DNA of 64,000 bases from Marivirga salinae (GCF_030503855.1 NZ_CP129971.1:1929501-1993500); one strand, 5' to 3'. Positions 46,995 through 56,409 are shown, counted from the first letter of the stretch. The notes: generated by a model from the letters alone, not told the origin. Numbers and translations: made by a program.

Positions 46995-47708
46995 ATGAGT
47001 AAATACATTGTATCAGTATTAATTATAATACTTTTCGGAGCTACATTTTTGCTTTTTGGGAAGGGGGAATCCATTAAATTCAACCCAAAACTAAATCAGC
47101 CTTATCGCTATGAGGCACAAGTCCTCCTCAATACTGATAAAAATGAGGATTACCCAGTCGGTTATGTTCAAATGATGATGAAAATAGATTATGTCATCAC
47201 TTTTATCAATTCCGATTTGGATTTTTATCTCGAAATAGAAGGCATAAAGGGGTTTTTAAAACCTTCTTTAACTAGACACTCCTCGGAATCATCTCGAACA
47301 AAATACTTTAATACCTACGATTCCGTCCAATACGATAAGAAGCAGATAGCTTTCAAGAAACTTTTTCAAGGTAAAAGATTTTTGATTTCTTCAGATGAGG
47401 GTATTTCCATGGGTGATGGAAGCAATGATCCAGGTTTAGACGCACTTCGTGAGGAAGGAATACTAGAACCTTTGATTCGAGATTTTCGGTCAAAGAATTT
47501 GAACCCTTTCAGCAATATTAGTATGGAAAAAGGGAGTTCATTCAAGGTAATTGATTCAGTTTTGGTAAAGAACTCTAAGTACCTGAAAATGAACAACCAA
47601 TTTGTAGTGAAAGATATTACCAGGAATAAAGTTCAATTAAGCATTACAGGACAGGCAAGGTTTAAATCACAAGAACATTATTCTCGCTCAACGGATAACC
47701 TTAAATAA
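46995..47708 (+). CDS. N-terminal part of an exported protein of unknown function, ending at a frameshift
   Basis: A frame of 237 codons with an N-terminal hydrophobic segment (about 4-22) and then KFNPKLNQPYRYEAQV and repeated beta-strand stretches. It ends 10 bases before the next frame. Reading the other frame backwards from that gene's ATG gives ITLNKKTGM, an ending typical of this kind of domain, which joins naturally to this frame if one base is removed near GG at 47693-47694. It is therefore most likely the first half of a single gene of about 540 codons. The family is unknown to me. Confidence 0.6.
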   Translation: MSKYIVSVLIIILFGATFLLFGKGESIKFNPKLNQPYRYEAQVLLNTDKNEDYPVGYVQMMMKIDYVITFINSDLDFYLEIEGIKGFLKPSLTRHSSESSRTKYFNTYDSVQYDKKQIAFKKLFQGKRFLISSDEGISMGDGSNDPGLDALREEGILEPLIRDFRSKNLNPFSNISMEKGSSFKVIDSVLVKNSKYLKMNNQFVVKDITRNKVQLSITGQARFKSQEHYSRSTDNLK

Positions 47709-47718
47709 GAAAACAGGA

Positions 47719-48621
47719 ATGCCAAAGATAGCCCACCAATATTTGCAGTTAGGAAGTGAAAACGAAATGTTTTCACTTGTGAAAATGAGAGAGGTAGATG
47801 CGCCAGATATATTGAGTGAATTTGAGGAGCTCAATTTTACTAGATTGAATAATGTGATAAATGTAGATCGGTTAAATTCTGAGACTGGAAATATACCACC
47901 ACTTGATGAACAGCCTTTTAAAGGCTTTAGTAAGAACGAACAAAGTCAGCGTGTGAGCCAATTTATTGATAGCCTGACCTTAGTTGATGATGAGTTGAAC
48001 AGACCGATGTTTGTATATTCTGGCTTTCATGTATTTTCAAGGCAATTTCTTAAAGGAGCATATGTAAAAGCATCATCACTGAAAATATTTTCAGAAAACG
48101 GGGACACACATACATTGGCACCGAAATGGGGAAGTGAGTCCTTTTCCCCATTAAACCTTATTGGACCATTCCATTCGGATATCTTTAAGGCCCAGCCTAA
48201 GATAGACTCGTGTAGTTTAGATTTGACCTTTTTCGTGGCGACCGAAACGGAAGAAATTACCTTGACGAATAAGAGGAAGAAGCGAGGTGAATTTGAATTG
48301 GATTTGAAAGATAGTACTTTAACGCTTAGCTATCAGCATGATGGAATTAGACTTTTTTCACCATATCCTATGCATTCCCTGAAGTGTTATGATAAAGCGG
48401 GTAATGAAGTTCAGGCAAGGCTTGTAGGAATCGAGCCTAATGGCTTACATAAGTCTGGTCGGTATACTGCTTTGGAACTGGCAGAAATCTACGCAAACCA
48501 AGATTTGATAGATCCTCATAAAACGGTTTCCTTTATATTTGAAGCATCAAATGTTGATCATGTAGTGTTGGAAGCTTATACTGATATAGTACCATTCAAG
48601 GAGACATTATCGAGACCTTGA
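47719..48621 (+). CDS. C-terminal part of the same interrupted exported protein
   Basis: A frame of 300 codons with ATG at 47719, but the frame stays open and coding upstream (ITLNKKTGMPKIAHQYLQL), so the ATG is probably internal. The part visible here has no signal peptide and consists of mixed beta strands with LTLSYQHDGIRLFSP and DHVVLEAYTDIVPF. On its own it would lack an export signal. Together with the preceding frame it makes a protein of ordinary composition. It is either a recent pseudogene, a sequencing error or a case of frameshifting. Confidence 0.6.
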   Translation: MPKIAHQYLQLGSENEMFSLVKMREVDAPDILSEFEELNFTRLNNVINVDRLNSETGNIPPLDEQPFKGFSKNEQSQRVSQFIDSLTLVDDELNRPMFVYSGFHVFSRQFLKGAYVKASSLKIFSENGDTHTLAPKWGSESFSPLNLIGPFHSDIFKAQPKIDSCSLDLTFFVATETEEITLTNKRKKRGEFELDLKDSTLTLSYQHDGIRLFSPYPMHSLKCYDKAGNEVQARLVGIEPNGLHKSGRYTALELAEIYANQDLIDPHKTVSFIFEASNVDHVVLEAYTDIVPFKETLSRP

Positions 48622-48718
48622 AGCTGATTCTTTAGATTATTTGATAGACTGGCTTTGGATTGAACTAATCGAGTCGGACTTATTGTATCAATTAGTGTTT
48701 CTAAACTAATTATCTTTA

Positions 48719-49186
48719 CTATTCTTTAATCTGTTCAATTCTTATACCAGCTGAAACCATCCCTTTTAATTCATTTTCACGCATATATTGCTTTAATTCT
48801 ATTTTGTAATTTCCTTTTTTAGGAAAATAAACAGAATCTTGAAGTATTAATTGATGCGAATAAATATCACTTTGATGGTCTCCATATGGTTTGCCTGTTT
48901 TAGCATTAAATAATTTTAAATTCAATAATTTATCTTCCATTAAATAAGTAGAATCTTTTAGTCGATATTTCATATATAGATTTCTATACGGATAATCCAT
49001 AGTATTCCTGACATTCAATTTGATTTGATAAGGAAGTTCAACGCTGTCAATTTCAAAATTGAATTCAGCTGATTCTTCCATGTTCCAGATTCTATCTTTA
49101 AAATCATGGTTATCTTCAAAATACCTTTCTTCGGTGCAGGATAAGAATAGAAATACCAAAAATATAGTTCCGTATATTGCCCTCAT
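48719..49186 (-). CDS. gldH: Gliding motility lipoprotein GldH
   Basis: GldH is a Bacteroidota lipoprotein needed for gliding and linked to T9SS function. The 155-residue chain starts with a lipoprotein signal (lipobox LFLSC, Cys17) and has the family pattern WNMEESAEFNFEI, DYPYRNLYMKYRL and GNYKIELKQYMRENEL. Its ATG overlaps the ricT stop by one base (TAATG), so it is coupled to ricT, an arrangement common in Bacteroidota. This adds to the evidence that the organism has the gliding/T9SS apparatus. Confidence 0.92.
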   Translation of the reverse strand: MRAIYGTIFLVFLFLSCTEERYFEDNHDFKDRIWNMEESAEFNFEIDSVELPYQIKLNVRNTMDYPYRNLYMKYRLKDSTYLMEDKLLNLKLFNAKTGKPYGDHQSDIYSHQLILQDSVYFPKKGNYKIELKQYMRENELKGMVSAGIRIEQIKE

Positions 49187-50430
49187 TAATCTTTTTTGTT
49201 ATTATTTGGGTTGTTCTTATTTTTATTAAACCTTTTTTTATTTTTAGGCTTTTTAGAATTGCCTTGTGGGTTGTCCTTAACTGCTGGATTTGCTCCTTTT
49301 TCAGCCTTTATTTTATTTGGATTAAACTTGCCACCTTTTTTCTTTTTCTTCTTAGGTTTGGAAAATTTACGATCTAGTTTAATTAAGTCACTGTTGATCT
49401 GTACCGTTTCTTCAATTTCAAGAATGTCTTCCATTAAAGTGTCAGGTTTTTCTCCCTGCTTATTTAAGGCAATTATTTCTGCTACTCTATCTACTTTCAC
49501 TGGATGCCAGATGTTATCTTCCGAATAGCTAAACCACATAATTTTACGAAAGATATCAGTCTTTTGTAAAGTCAAACTGCCTCTTTTGGTTTGAATAGGT
49601 CTTTCAACTTCAGGTATGCCACTCAAGGCTTCCATATAAGTATCTAGCTCATAATTTAAGCAGCATTTTAATCTACCACATTGCCCTGAAAGCTTACTTG
49701 GATTCAATGATAGGTTTTGATAACGTGCAGCACTAGTAGAAACACTTTTAAAATCTGTTAACCAAGTGCTACAACATAATTCTCTTCCACAGCTGCCGAT
49801 TCCACCGATTCTTCCAGCTTCTTGCCTAAGTGAAATTTGGCGCATCTCCACGCGTATTTTAAATTCACCTGCCAGCTTTTTAATTAGTTCTCTAAAATCA
49901 ACTCTTTCTTCGGCAGAATAATAGAATGTAGCTTTTGAATTGTCAGCTTGAAATTCAACATCAGAAAGCTTCATTTTTAATTTAAGCTCTTGAATTACTT
50001 CCCGAGCACGATACATGGTTGGCATCTCTCTGTTTTGAACTTCATGCCATTTTTCAAGGTCTTTATCAGTTGTAACCCGATATACTGCTTTTATTTCATC
50101 ATCATTTTTTACCTTTTTCTTTTGCATCTGTAAGCGAACTAATTCGCCTTGCATAGATACATAGCCAATATGATGACCATTGGGCACATCTACCACTACG
50201 GCATCTCCTGTTACTAATTCAAGATTATGTATATTTCTAAAAAATTCTTTTCTGCCTCCCTTAAACTTTATTTCAACTATGTCGAAATTATCATAATTCG
50301 GGAAATCCATATTGGATAACCAGTCAAAAGAATTCATTTTATTGCATCCGCCTGTACTGCATCCTCCATTATTTTGGCAACCAGTTGTAGTGCCTTCTTT
50401 ATTTTTAGTTCCGCATGATGAGCATCCCAT
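49186..50430 (-). CDS. ricT: RicT/YaaT-like protein with PSP1 domain
   Basis: The RicT (YaaT, PSP1) family acts in RNA processing complexes in Bacillus. This 414-residue member has a Cys-rich N-terminus (Cys3, Cys6, Cys18, Cys24, Cys29), a PSP1 domain with conserved GGIGSCGRELCCSTWL and SGQCGRLKCCLNYE, and a very Lys/Asn-rich disordered C-terminal tail (about 340-414). In Bacillus the partners RicA and RicF carry Fe-S clusters with it; no such partners are nearby. The role in Bacteroidota is unclear. It lies directly upstream of gldH on the same strand. Confidence 0.9.
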   Translation of the reverse strand: MGCSSCGTKNKEGTTTGCQNNGGCSTGGCNKMNSFDWLSNMDFPNYDNFDIVEIKFKGGRKEFFRNIHNLELVTGDAVVVDVPNGHHIGYVSMQGELVRLQMQKKKVKNDDEIKAVYRVTTDKDLEKWHEVQNREMPTMYRAREVIQELKLKMKLSDVEFQADNSKATFYYSAEERVDFRELIKKLAGEFKIRVEMRQISLRQEAGRIGGIGSCGRELCCSTWLTDFKSVSTSAARYQNLSLNPSKLSGQCGRLKCCLNYELDTYMEALSGIPEVERPIQTKRGSLTLQKTDIFRKIMWFSYSEDNIWHPVKVDRVAEIIALNKQGEKPDTLMEDILEIEETVQINSDLIKLDRKFSKPKKKKKKGGKFNPNKIKAEKGANPAVKDNPQGNSKKPKNKKRFNKNKNNPNNNKKD

Positions 50431-50554
50431 AGTATATTTATTTAAGCTGTATTTCTTTACAGCATTCTACATTTGATTGATATGAATACCAAATCCTCAA
50501 AAGAAAAATAGAGGGATATTCATCCAATTATATTTTTACTTAATAAAAAGTCGG

Positions 50555-51844
50555 TCATTGACCCTCTAAAGCCAATAAATCCTGACCTATGTCTTTTCTA
50601 TAATAAATATCGTCCCAGCAGACTTTATTAGCGCCTGCATAGGCATTTTTTAAAGCCGTTTTCAAATCATCACCCATTCCAGTAATGGCTAAAACTCTAC
50701 CTCCAGCTGTCACTACTTCATTGTCTTTTTGAGCTGTTCCCGCATGAAATACTTTTGCATCCTTCACATCATCTAAGCCTTTTATAGCTTTTCCCTTTTC
50801 ATAACTTTCAGGATAGCCACCTGCCACTAAAACAATGGTAGAAGCAGTTTGCTCACTAATTTCAAATTCTTGATCTTTCAAGCTTTTGCTTTTCATGCTT
50901 TTGAAAATGGAGAGCAAATCACTTTTCAGTCTAGGAAGTACTACCTGTGTTTCAGGGTCTCCCATTCTTACATTGTATTCAATAACAAAAGGTTCTCCGC
51001 CTACATTCATCAGTCCAATAAAAATAAAACCCTGATATTCTATTTTATCTTTTTTTAATCCATCAATTGTAGGTTTTATAATTTTGGATTCGACTTTCTC
51101 CATGAAGGTAGCATCTGCAAATTTCACTGGGGAAACTGCACCCATACCACCTGTATTTAGGCCTGAATCTCCTTCACCTATCCTTTTGTAATCTTTCGCA
51201 GCTGGCAGAATTTTATAGCTTTCACCATCTGTTAAAACAAAAACGGAAAGTTCTATACCTGATAAAAATTCTTCTATAACTACCTTTTCACTAGCAGCTC
51301 CAAATTTTTCATCCTTCAACATTTCAGTAAGGCTTTGCTCTGCTGTTTGGAGGTTTTCACAAATAACAACTCCTTTTCCTCCTGCCAATCCATCTGCTTT
51401 TAAAACATAAGGAGGTTTTAAGCTTTGTAAATAGGAGAGTCCTTCTGATAAGGTAGCTTTAGTGAAAGTAGAATAAGCAGCAGTAGGGATGTTATGTCTT
51501 TGCATAAAGCTTTTGGCAAATTCTTTACTTCCTTCTAATTCTGCTCCGGCTTTCCCTGGACCTATAATTTGGATATCCTTAAGATTGCTATTATACTCAA
51601 AATAATCTCTTATTCCTTCAACAAGTGGTGCTTCTGGCCCCACCACTATCAAGTCAATTTTATTTTCTAAGCTGAAATCAGCGATTCCTTTAAAGTCAGT
51701 AGGAGATAGATTTATGTTTTTAGCAATTTGAGCAGTTCCAGCATTTCCAGGAGCAACAAAAAGCTTATTGCATTCAGCGCTTGCAGCTATTTTTTCAGTA
51801 AAAACGAATTCTCTTCCACCTGAGCCTAATATTAATATATTCAT
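50555..51844 (-). CDS. purD: Phosphoribosylamine-glycine ligase
   Basis: PurD joins phosphoribosylamine and glycine with ATP in purine synthesis. The 429-residue ATP-grasp enzyme starts with MNILILGSGGREF and shows IDLIVVGPEAPLVEGI, VLKADGLAGGKGVVI (ATP-grasp core), GDSGLNTGGMGAVSP and YNVRMGDPETQVVLP with the metal-ligating Glu and Asn. It is full length. It lies between ricT and recQ on the same strand, but the spacing is about 100 bases on both sides, so separate control is likely. Confidence 0.97.
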   Translation of the reverse strand: MNILILGSGGREFVFTEKIAASAECNKLFVAPGNAGTAQIAKNINLSPTDFKGIADFSLENKIDLIVVGPEAPLVEGIRDYFEYNSNLKDIQIIGPGKAGAELEGSKEFAKSFMQRHNIPTAAYSTFTKATLSEGLSYLQSLKPPYVLKADGLAGGKGVVICENLQTAEQSLTEMLKDEKFGAASEKVVIEEFLSGIELSVFVLTDGESYKILPAAKDYKRIGEGDSGLNTGGMGAVSPVKFADATFMEKVESKIIKPTIDGLKKDKIEYQGFIFIGLMNVGGEPFVIEYNVRMGDPETQVVLPRLKSDLLSIFKSMKSKSLKDQEFEISEQTASTIVLVAGGYPESYEKGKAIKGLDDVKDAKVFHAGTAQKDNEVVTAGGRVLAITGMGDDLKTALKNAYAGANKVCWDDIYYRKDIGQDLLALEGQ

Positions 51845-51908
51845 CTAAATAGTTCAATTTTGTCCATTTTCAACCTGAAAATGTAGTTTTCATCTAGTAA
51901 AATTAATG

Positions 51909-51938
51909 AAAAAAATGACCGCAATTAAAGCGGTCATT
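51909..51938 (-). terminator. Terminator after recQ
   Basis: AATGACCGC (51914-51922) pairs with GCGGTCATT (51930-51938); on the minus strand a T-run follows. It ends the recQ transcript before purD. Confidence 0.9.
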
Positions 51939-51942
51939 CAAA

Positions 51943-54120
51943 TTAGTTTGCATAAGTGGATAAAAACTTAATACGCATCAACCTTAAATCTTCTTCACTG
52001 AATTCTTCATCAAATTCATCCATCGCGTCATCTATGCTGTCTGATTCTGCCGTAAGAAAATATTCCATTATTTCCTCCTGCTTATCATCATCAATGATCT
52101 GATTTAGGTAATAATTTAAATTTAAAGTGGTGCCTGAGTAGCAAATATGTTCTATTTCATCTATCAACTCCTCAAAAGAGATATCTTTCATTTCTGCTAT
52201 TTCCTCTAAGTCCATTTTCTTATCCACTTGCTGAATAATGAAAATTTTCATTTTGGATTTGTTGACGGATGATTTTACCATTACATCAGCAGCAGTAATA
52301 ATGTCATTTTCCTCAACATATTCCTTAATTAGCTCCATAAAAGGCTTACCAAATTTCCGAACCTTTCCTAAGCCCACACCATTCACTGCTGCCATTTCCT
52401 CGTTAGTCGTAGGGTAGGTAGTAGCCATTTCCTCTAAAGAAGGATCTTGGAAAATCACATAAGGAGGAAGGTTTTTCGATTTCGCAACCTTTTTTCTTAA
52501 CGCCTTAAGCTGAGTGTATAAAGTTTCATCGAATGCGTTGGCTGAAACAGTATCTTTTTCAATATGATCTTCATCACCATCATCCGTATAAACGTGATTA
52601 ACAGTAAATTGAATATCAGTTGGTTTCTTTAAGAAATCTTCTCCTGCTTTATTGATTTTCAGTACACCAATATTTTCAATGTCTTTTTTTAAATATCCGT
52701 AAAGCATGGTTTGTCTGATGACAGATTTCCAAAACTCAACATCTTGATCAGCCCCCACACCATGTACTTCTAGTTTGTTGTGGTCATAACTGGTTACGTA
52801 TTGGTCTTTAGAACCACGAATTACATTTACTAAGTGATTGATGCCAAATCGTTGATTGGTTAATTTTACGGTTTTCAGAACCGTAATCATTTCATCTTTT
52901 GCGTCAAACTTTTCTTTTGGATGCTTACAGTTATCACATTTTCCACAGTAATCGGCAAATTCTTCCCCAAAATAGTGAAGCAATTGTTTTCTTCTGCAAA
53001 CAGATGATTCTGCATAGGAAGACATTTCTTCCAAAAGCAGCTTGGCATTTTCCTTTTCTGTTACAGGCTTATCCTTATTAAATTTCTCAAGCTTAAGAAT
53101 GTCATTATAGCTGTAAAACATTAGACAATCACCTACCAGGCCATCTCTTCCAGCTCTACCAGTTTCTTGGTAGTAACCTTCCACTGATTTTGGAGTGTCA
53201 TAATGAATCACAAAGCGAACATCAGGTTTATCGATTCCCATACCAAAGGCTATGGTCGCTACAATTATATCAGTATCCTCGTTTAAGAAATCATCCTGAT
53301 TTTTCATACGAGTAGCACTTTCTAAGCCAGCATGGTATGGAGCAGCATTGAATCCATTTACATTCAGAAATTCAGCAATTTCTTCAACCTTTTTTCGGCT
53401 CAAACAATATATTACACCACATTTCCCTTTTCTTTCATTTAAGAATCGAATGAGTTGTTTTTTGGCTTGATTTTTTGGCCTAACCTCATAATACAAATTT
53501 TCCCTATTAAAAGAAGATTTAAAAACATTGGCCTCTTCCATATTCAAGTTTTTCTGAATATCCAATTGCACTTTAGGCGTGGCTGTTGCCGTAAGGGCAA
53601 TAATAGGAATATTAGAAATTTGCTCTAATATGGATTTTATTCTTCTGTATTCTGGTCGGAAATCATGTCCCCATTCTGAAATACAATGCGCTTCATCTAT
53701 TGCTGCAAAAGAAATATTGGCTTGTTTTAAAAACTCAACATTTTCCTCCTTAGTCAGAGATTCCGGAGCAACATAAAGAAGTTTCAAGTTTCCACTCATG
53801 ACTTCTTTTTTCACTCTTTTGGTTTCTGTTTTGGTTAATGTTGAATTTAAAAATGCGGCATTAACACCTAATGCAACCAAAGTGTCTACCTGATTTTTCA
53901 TTAATGCAATCAAAGGAGATACAACCAAGGCTGTTCCTTCTTGCGAAAGTGCAGGTAATTGGTAGCAAAGTGATTTTCCTGCTCCAGTTGGCATGATCAC
54001 AAAGGTATTCTTACCATTTATTAGGTTCTGCATAATCAATTCTTGGTTTCCCCTAAATTGATTATATCCAAATACCTCTTTTAATTTTTCTTTTAAAGTA
54101 GCTTCTTGCTCTTCTATCAT
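51943..54120 (-). CDS. recQ: ATP-dependent DNA helicase RecQ
   Basis: RecQ unwinds DNA in the 3' to 5' direction during recombination and repair. The 725-residue protein has Walker A PTGAGKS (44-50), DEAH (142-145) followed by CISEWGHDFRP, helicase motif VI in YYQETGRAGRDG, a zinc-binding site with CRRKQLLHYFG and CGKCDNC, a winged helix (about 405-515) and an HRDC domain (about 530-610). A C-terminal extension of about 115 residues follows, with acidic stretches, longer than E. coli RecQ and like other Bacteroidota RecQ proteins. An inverted repeat overlaps its promoter (see findings). Confidence 0.96.
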   Translation of the reverse strand: MIEEQEATLKEKLKEVFGYNQFRGNQELIMQNLINGKNTFVIMPTGAGKSLCYQLPALSQEGTALVVSPLIALMKNQVDTLVALGVNAAFLNSTLTKTETKRVKKEVMSGNLKLLYVAPESLTKEENVEFLKQANISFAAIDEAHCISEWGHDFRPEYRRIKSILEQISNIPIIALTATATPKVQLDIQKNLNMEEANVFKSSFNRENLYYEVRPKNQAKKQLIRFLNERKGKCGVIYCLSRKKVEEIAEFLNVNGFNAAPYHAGLESATRMKNQDDFLNEDTDIIVATIAFGMGIDKPDVRFVIHYDTPKSVEGYYQETGRAGRDGLVGDCLMFYSYNDILKLEKFNKDKPVTEKENAKLLLEEMSSYAESSVCRRKQLLHYFGEEFADYCGKCDNCKHPKEKFDAKDEMITVLKTVKLTNQRFGINHLVNVIRGSKDQYVTSYDHNKLEVHGVGADQDVEFWKSVIRQTMLYGYLKKDIENIGVLKINKAGEDFLKKPTDIQFTVNHVYTDDGDEDHIEKDTVSANAFDETLYTQLKALRKKVAKSKNLPPYVIFQDPSLEEMATTYPTTNEEMAAVNGVGLGKVRKFGKPFMELIKEYVEENDIITAADVMVKSSVNKSKMKIFIIQQVDKKMDLEEIAEMKDISFEELIDEIEHICYSGTTLNLNYYLNQIIDDDKQEEIMEYFLTAESDSIDDAMDEFDEEFSEEDLRLMRIKFLSTYAN

Positions 54121-54518
54121 TTCTTTAGCACAAATTGCTTAATTAATAACTTATTTATTCAATCTCATGTCAAATTTAATCGCTATTCATGAGATACTTT
54201 GAATTTAGTAAAAAATATTAAAAGGATTGCCTAAATATCTGTATTTAATAATGCATTTAGTGTAAGAATATTAATAATAATGAGCAATTTCTTCATTATA
54301 CTCTTTAACCGTACTTCCGCTGAGATATTTTATTGGAGTTTTGAATTTTTTGTTTCGTTTTTCAATGCGGTTATTATTTTGCAATTTTGAGTTCAAAATT
54401 TCTGCCAAGAACATTTGTATTGATGGAGGCGTTAAACGACTTGAACCTGCTTTAATCAGCTTAAAGTGGATTTTTTTAATTTGGGTAACTTTTCAATTTG
54501 CTCGGAACCACAAAATTT
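54121..54518. other. Divergent intergenic region between recQ and manC
   Basis: These 398 bases hold the recQ promoter: TAAATTTG on the minus strand at 54171-54178, flanked by TCTCATG (54163-54169) and CATGAGA (54188-54194). They also hold the manC promoter region, where TTATTTTGC-like sequence lies near 54372. I see no gene; an open frame at 54341 to 54592 overlaps manC and looks accidental. Confidence 0.6.
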
Positions 54519-55592
54519 ATGAATCAGAATCATTATGTTATTATCATGGCCGGAGGAACAGGAACACGTCTTTGGCCAGTGAGCACATCTAAAAAGCCCA
54601 AACAATTTCATGATTTATTAGGAGTAGGTAAAACATTGCTTCAAATGACTTATGAAAGATTTTTGGCAAAATTCCCTAAAGAGAATATTTATATAGTTAC
54701 AAATAAAGAATATGAAGACTTAATTCATGAGCAAATTGAAGGGCTTGGAAGTCAACAATTGTTGTTAGAGCCTTATAAAAGGAATACTGCACCTTGTATT
54801 GCTTATGCAGTATATAAGATTGCAAGTAAAAATCCTGATGCCTCCATGGTTATTGCACCAGCCGACCATTTAATTCTGAAAGAAGATATTTTTCATCAGT
54901 CCGTTGCAGTGGCTCTAGATAGTTCTTTAAAAAATGATCAGTTGATAACATTAGGTATGCATCCTAATAGACCCGAAACAGGTTATGGATATATTCAATA
55001 CATTCCTGATTCTGCTGCCATTAAAAAAGTAAAAACCTTCACCGAAAAACCTGAGATTGGCTTAGCGCAGAAATTTATAGAAAGTGGAGATTTTGTATGG
55101 AATGCTGGGATTTTCATTTGGTCAGCTAAAAGTATTATCAAAGCCTTTGAATCTTACCTTCCTGATTTAGCAGAAGTTTTTGCTGATGGAGAATCACAAT
55201 ATTTTGGCACCAACGAAAGCTTATTTGTGAAGAAAGCTTATACACAGTGCGTCAATGTCTCCATTGATATCGGGATTATGGAAAAAGCAGAAAATGTTTT
55301 TGTGCTATTGACTGATATTGGCTGGTCGGATTTGGGAAATTGGGAAAGTCTACATGAAATAAGGGAAAAAGACAATCAAGATAATGCTGCACCAAAAAAT
55401 GTAATGAGTTTTAATTCCACTGGAAATATTGTGACTACTGATAAATTAGATTTAGTGGTTGTTCAAGATTTGCACGATTTTCTGGTTTCAGAACAAAATG
55501 GAGTACTTTTGATTTGCAGGAAAAATGCTGAAAAAGAGATAAAAGAAATTGTAAATTCCGTTAAAACAGAAAAAGGAGATAGTTTTATCTAA
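54519..55592 (+). CDS. manC: Mannose-1-phosphate guanylyltransferase
   Basis: The enzyme makes GDP-mannose from mannose 1-phosphate and GTP. The start is the ATG at 54519 (MNQNHYVIIMAGGTGTRLWPVS), giving about 357 residues; an upstream TTG at 54498 would add seven. The signature motifs are GGTGTRLWP, KKPKQF, VIAPADHL, FTEKPEIG and FVWNAGIFIW. It lacks the C-terminal isomerase domain of type II PMI/GMP enzymes, so it is the single-function type. No GDP-sugar partners adjoin. The stop codon lies in the loop of a terminator hairpin. Confidence 0.92.
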   Translation: MNQNHYVIIMAGGTGTRLWPVSTSKKPKQFHDLLGVGKTLLQMTYERFLAKFPKENIYIVTNKEYEDLIHEQIEGLGSQQLLLEPYKRNTAPCIAYAVYKIASKNPDASMVIAPADHLILKEDIFHQSVAVALDSSLKNDQLITLGMHPNRPETGYGYIQYIPDSAAIKKVKTFTEKPEIGLAQKFIESGDFVWNAGIFIWSAKSIIKAFESYLPDLAEVFADGESQYFGTNESLFVKKAYTQCVNVSIDIGIMEKAENVFVLLTDIGWSDLGNWESLHEIREKDNQDNAAPKNVMSFNSTGNIVTTDKLDLVVVQDLHDFLVSEQNGVLLICRKNAEKEIKEIVNSVKTEKGDSFI

Positions 55593-55601
55593 TCTCCTTT
55601 T
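55571..55601. terminator. Bidirectional terminator overlapping the manC stop
   Basis: AAAAGGAGAT (55571-55580) pairs with ATCTCCTTTT (55592-55601). The stem spans the last manC codons and stop and lies just before the 3' end of the VIT gene, so it can serve both converging transcripts. Confidence 0.85.
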
Positions 55602-55604
55602 AAG

Positions 55605-56333
55605 TTATTTTATAATTTGCTCCAAAAAATCTCCTACAAAATAAGCAACAAGTGCTGCTAAACCACCTAAAAGTAATGTTTCGGAAATTCCTTTTATAAC
55701 AGAGTTATTGGTTACTTTGGATTTCAGGAAACCAATTATAATAAAGCCAATTCCTGTTAATATACTTGCCCAAAGGAATTTTTGAGAGATATCGATATTT
55801 ATGTAATCTGCAACAAAAACTAATAAAGGGATCAATCCTACCACTAAAAAGGAAATGAAAGTATAAAGTCCTGTTTGAAAGGGAGATTTATCATCTTCAA
55901 TTAATTCCAGCTCATCTTTCATCATAACACCTACCCAACGGTCTTTATCTTTTGTAATTACTTCCACTACTTGGCTTAATAATGGTTCTTCAAAACCTTT
56001 ACCTTTATAAATATCTCTTATTTCCTCTCTCTCGGTTTCAGGCATATTTTCAACTTCCCAATATTCTATGGCTTTTTGTTTGTTGAAGTTTTGCTTTTCC
56101 GATTTTGCAGACATATAAGCTCCAATAGACATCGAAAATCCATCTGCAAAGAGATTGGCAAAACCTAAAATAATGATTATAGCATTGTCCAACCCTGCAC
56201 CTACAGCACCTGCTACTACCGCAAAAGTGGTGATACTTCCATCTATGCCACCATAAACAAATTCTGCTAAATAATTTTGGTGTCTACCTAAGAAACTGTT
56301 TGGCTGATGTATAAATTCTTCTTTAGATTCCAT
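55605..56333 (-). CDS. VIT family iron/manganese transporter
   Basis: A 242-residue protein of the VIT1/CCC1 family, which moves Fe2+ or Mn2+ out of the cytosol. It begins with FLGRHQNYLAEFVYGGIDGSITTFAVVAG, the first-helix pattern at residues 13-41 with the metal-handling Asp and Gly, then FADGFSMSIGAYMSAKSE with Asp and Met residues that line the transport path. A cytoplasmic acidic domain (about 80-145, WEVENMPETEREEIRD) should bind metal, and three more helices follow. It has about five helices. Metal specificity is not readable. Confidence 0.9.
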   Translation of the reverse strand: MESKEEFIHQPNSFLGRHQNYLAEFVYGGIDGSITTFAVVAGAVGAGLDNAIIIILGFANLFADGFSMSIGAYMSAKSEKQNFNKQKAIEYWEVENMPETEREEIRDIYKGKGFEEPLLSQVVEVITKDKDRWVGVMMKDELELIEDDKSPFQTGLYTFISFLVVGLIPLLVFVADYINIDISQKFLWASILTGIGFIIIGFLKSKVTNNSVIKGISETLLLGGLAALVAYFVGDFLEQIIK

Positions 56334-56409
56334 ATGTAATACAATATAGATTTTTCCATCTAAAGGAAGAACCGATTGTTGTTTTTTGTGACTTAATCAT
56401 ATAGAAAAA

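Noticed and set aside
54341..54592. Plus-strand open frame of 83 codons upstream of and overlapping manC
   Set aside because: It overlaps the manC coding region in another frame, has a chance-like composition and no coupling signal.
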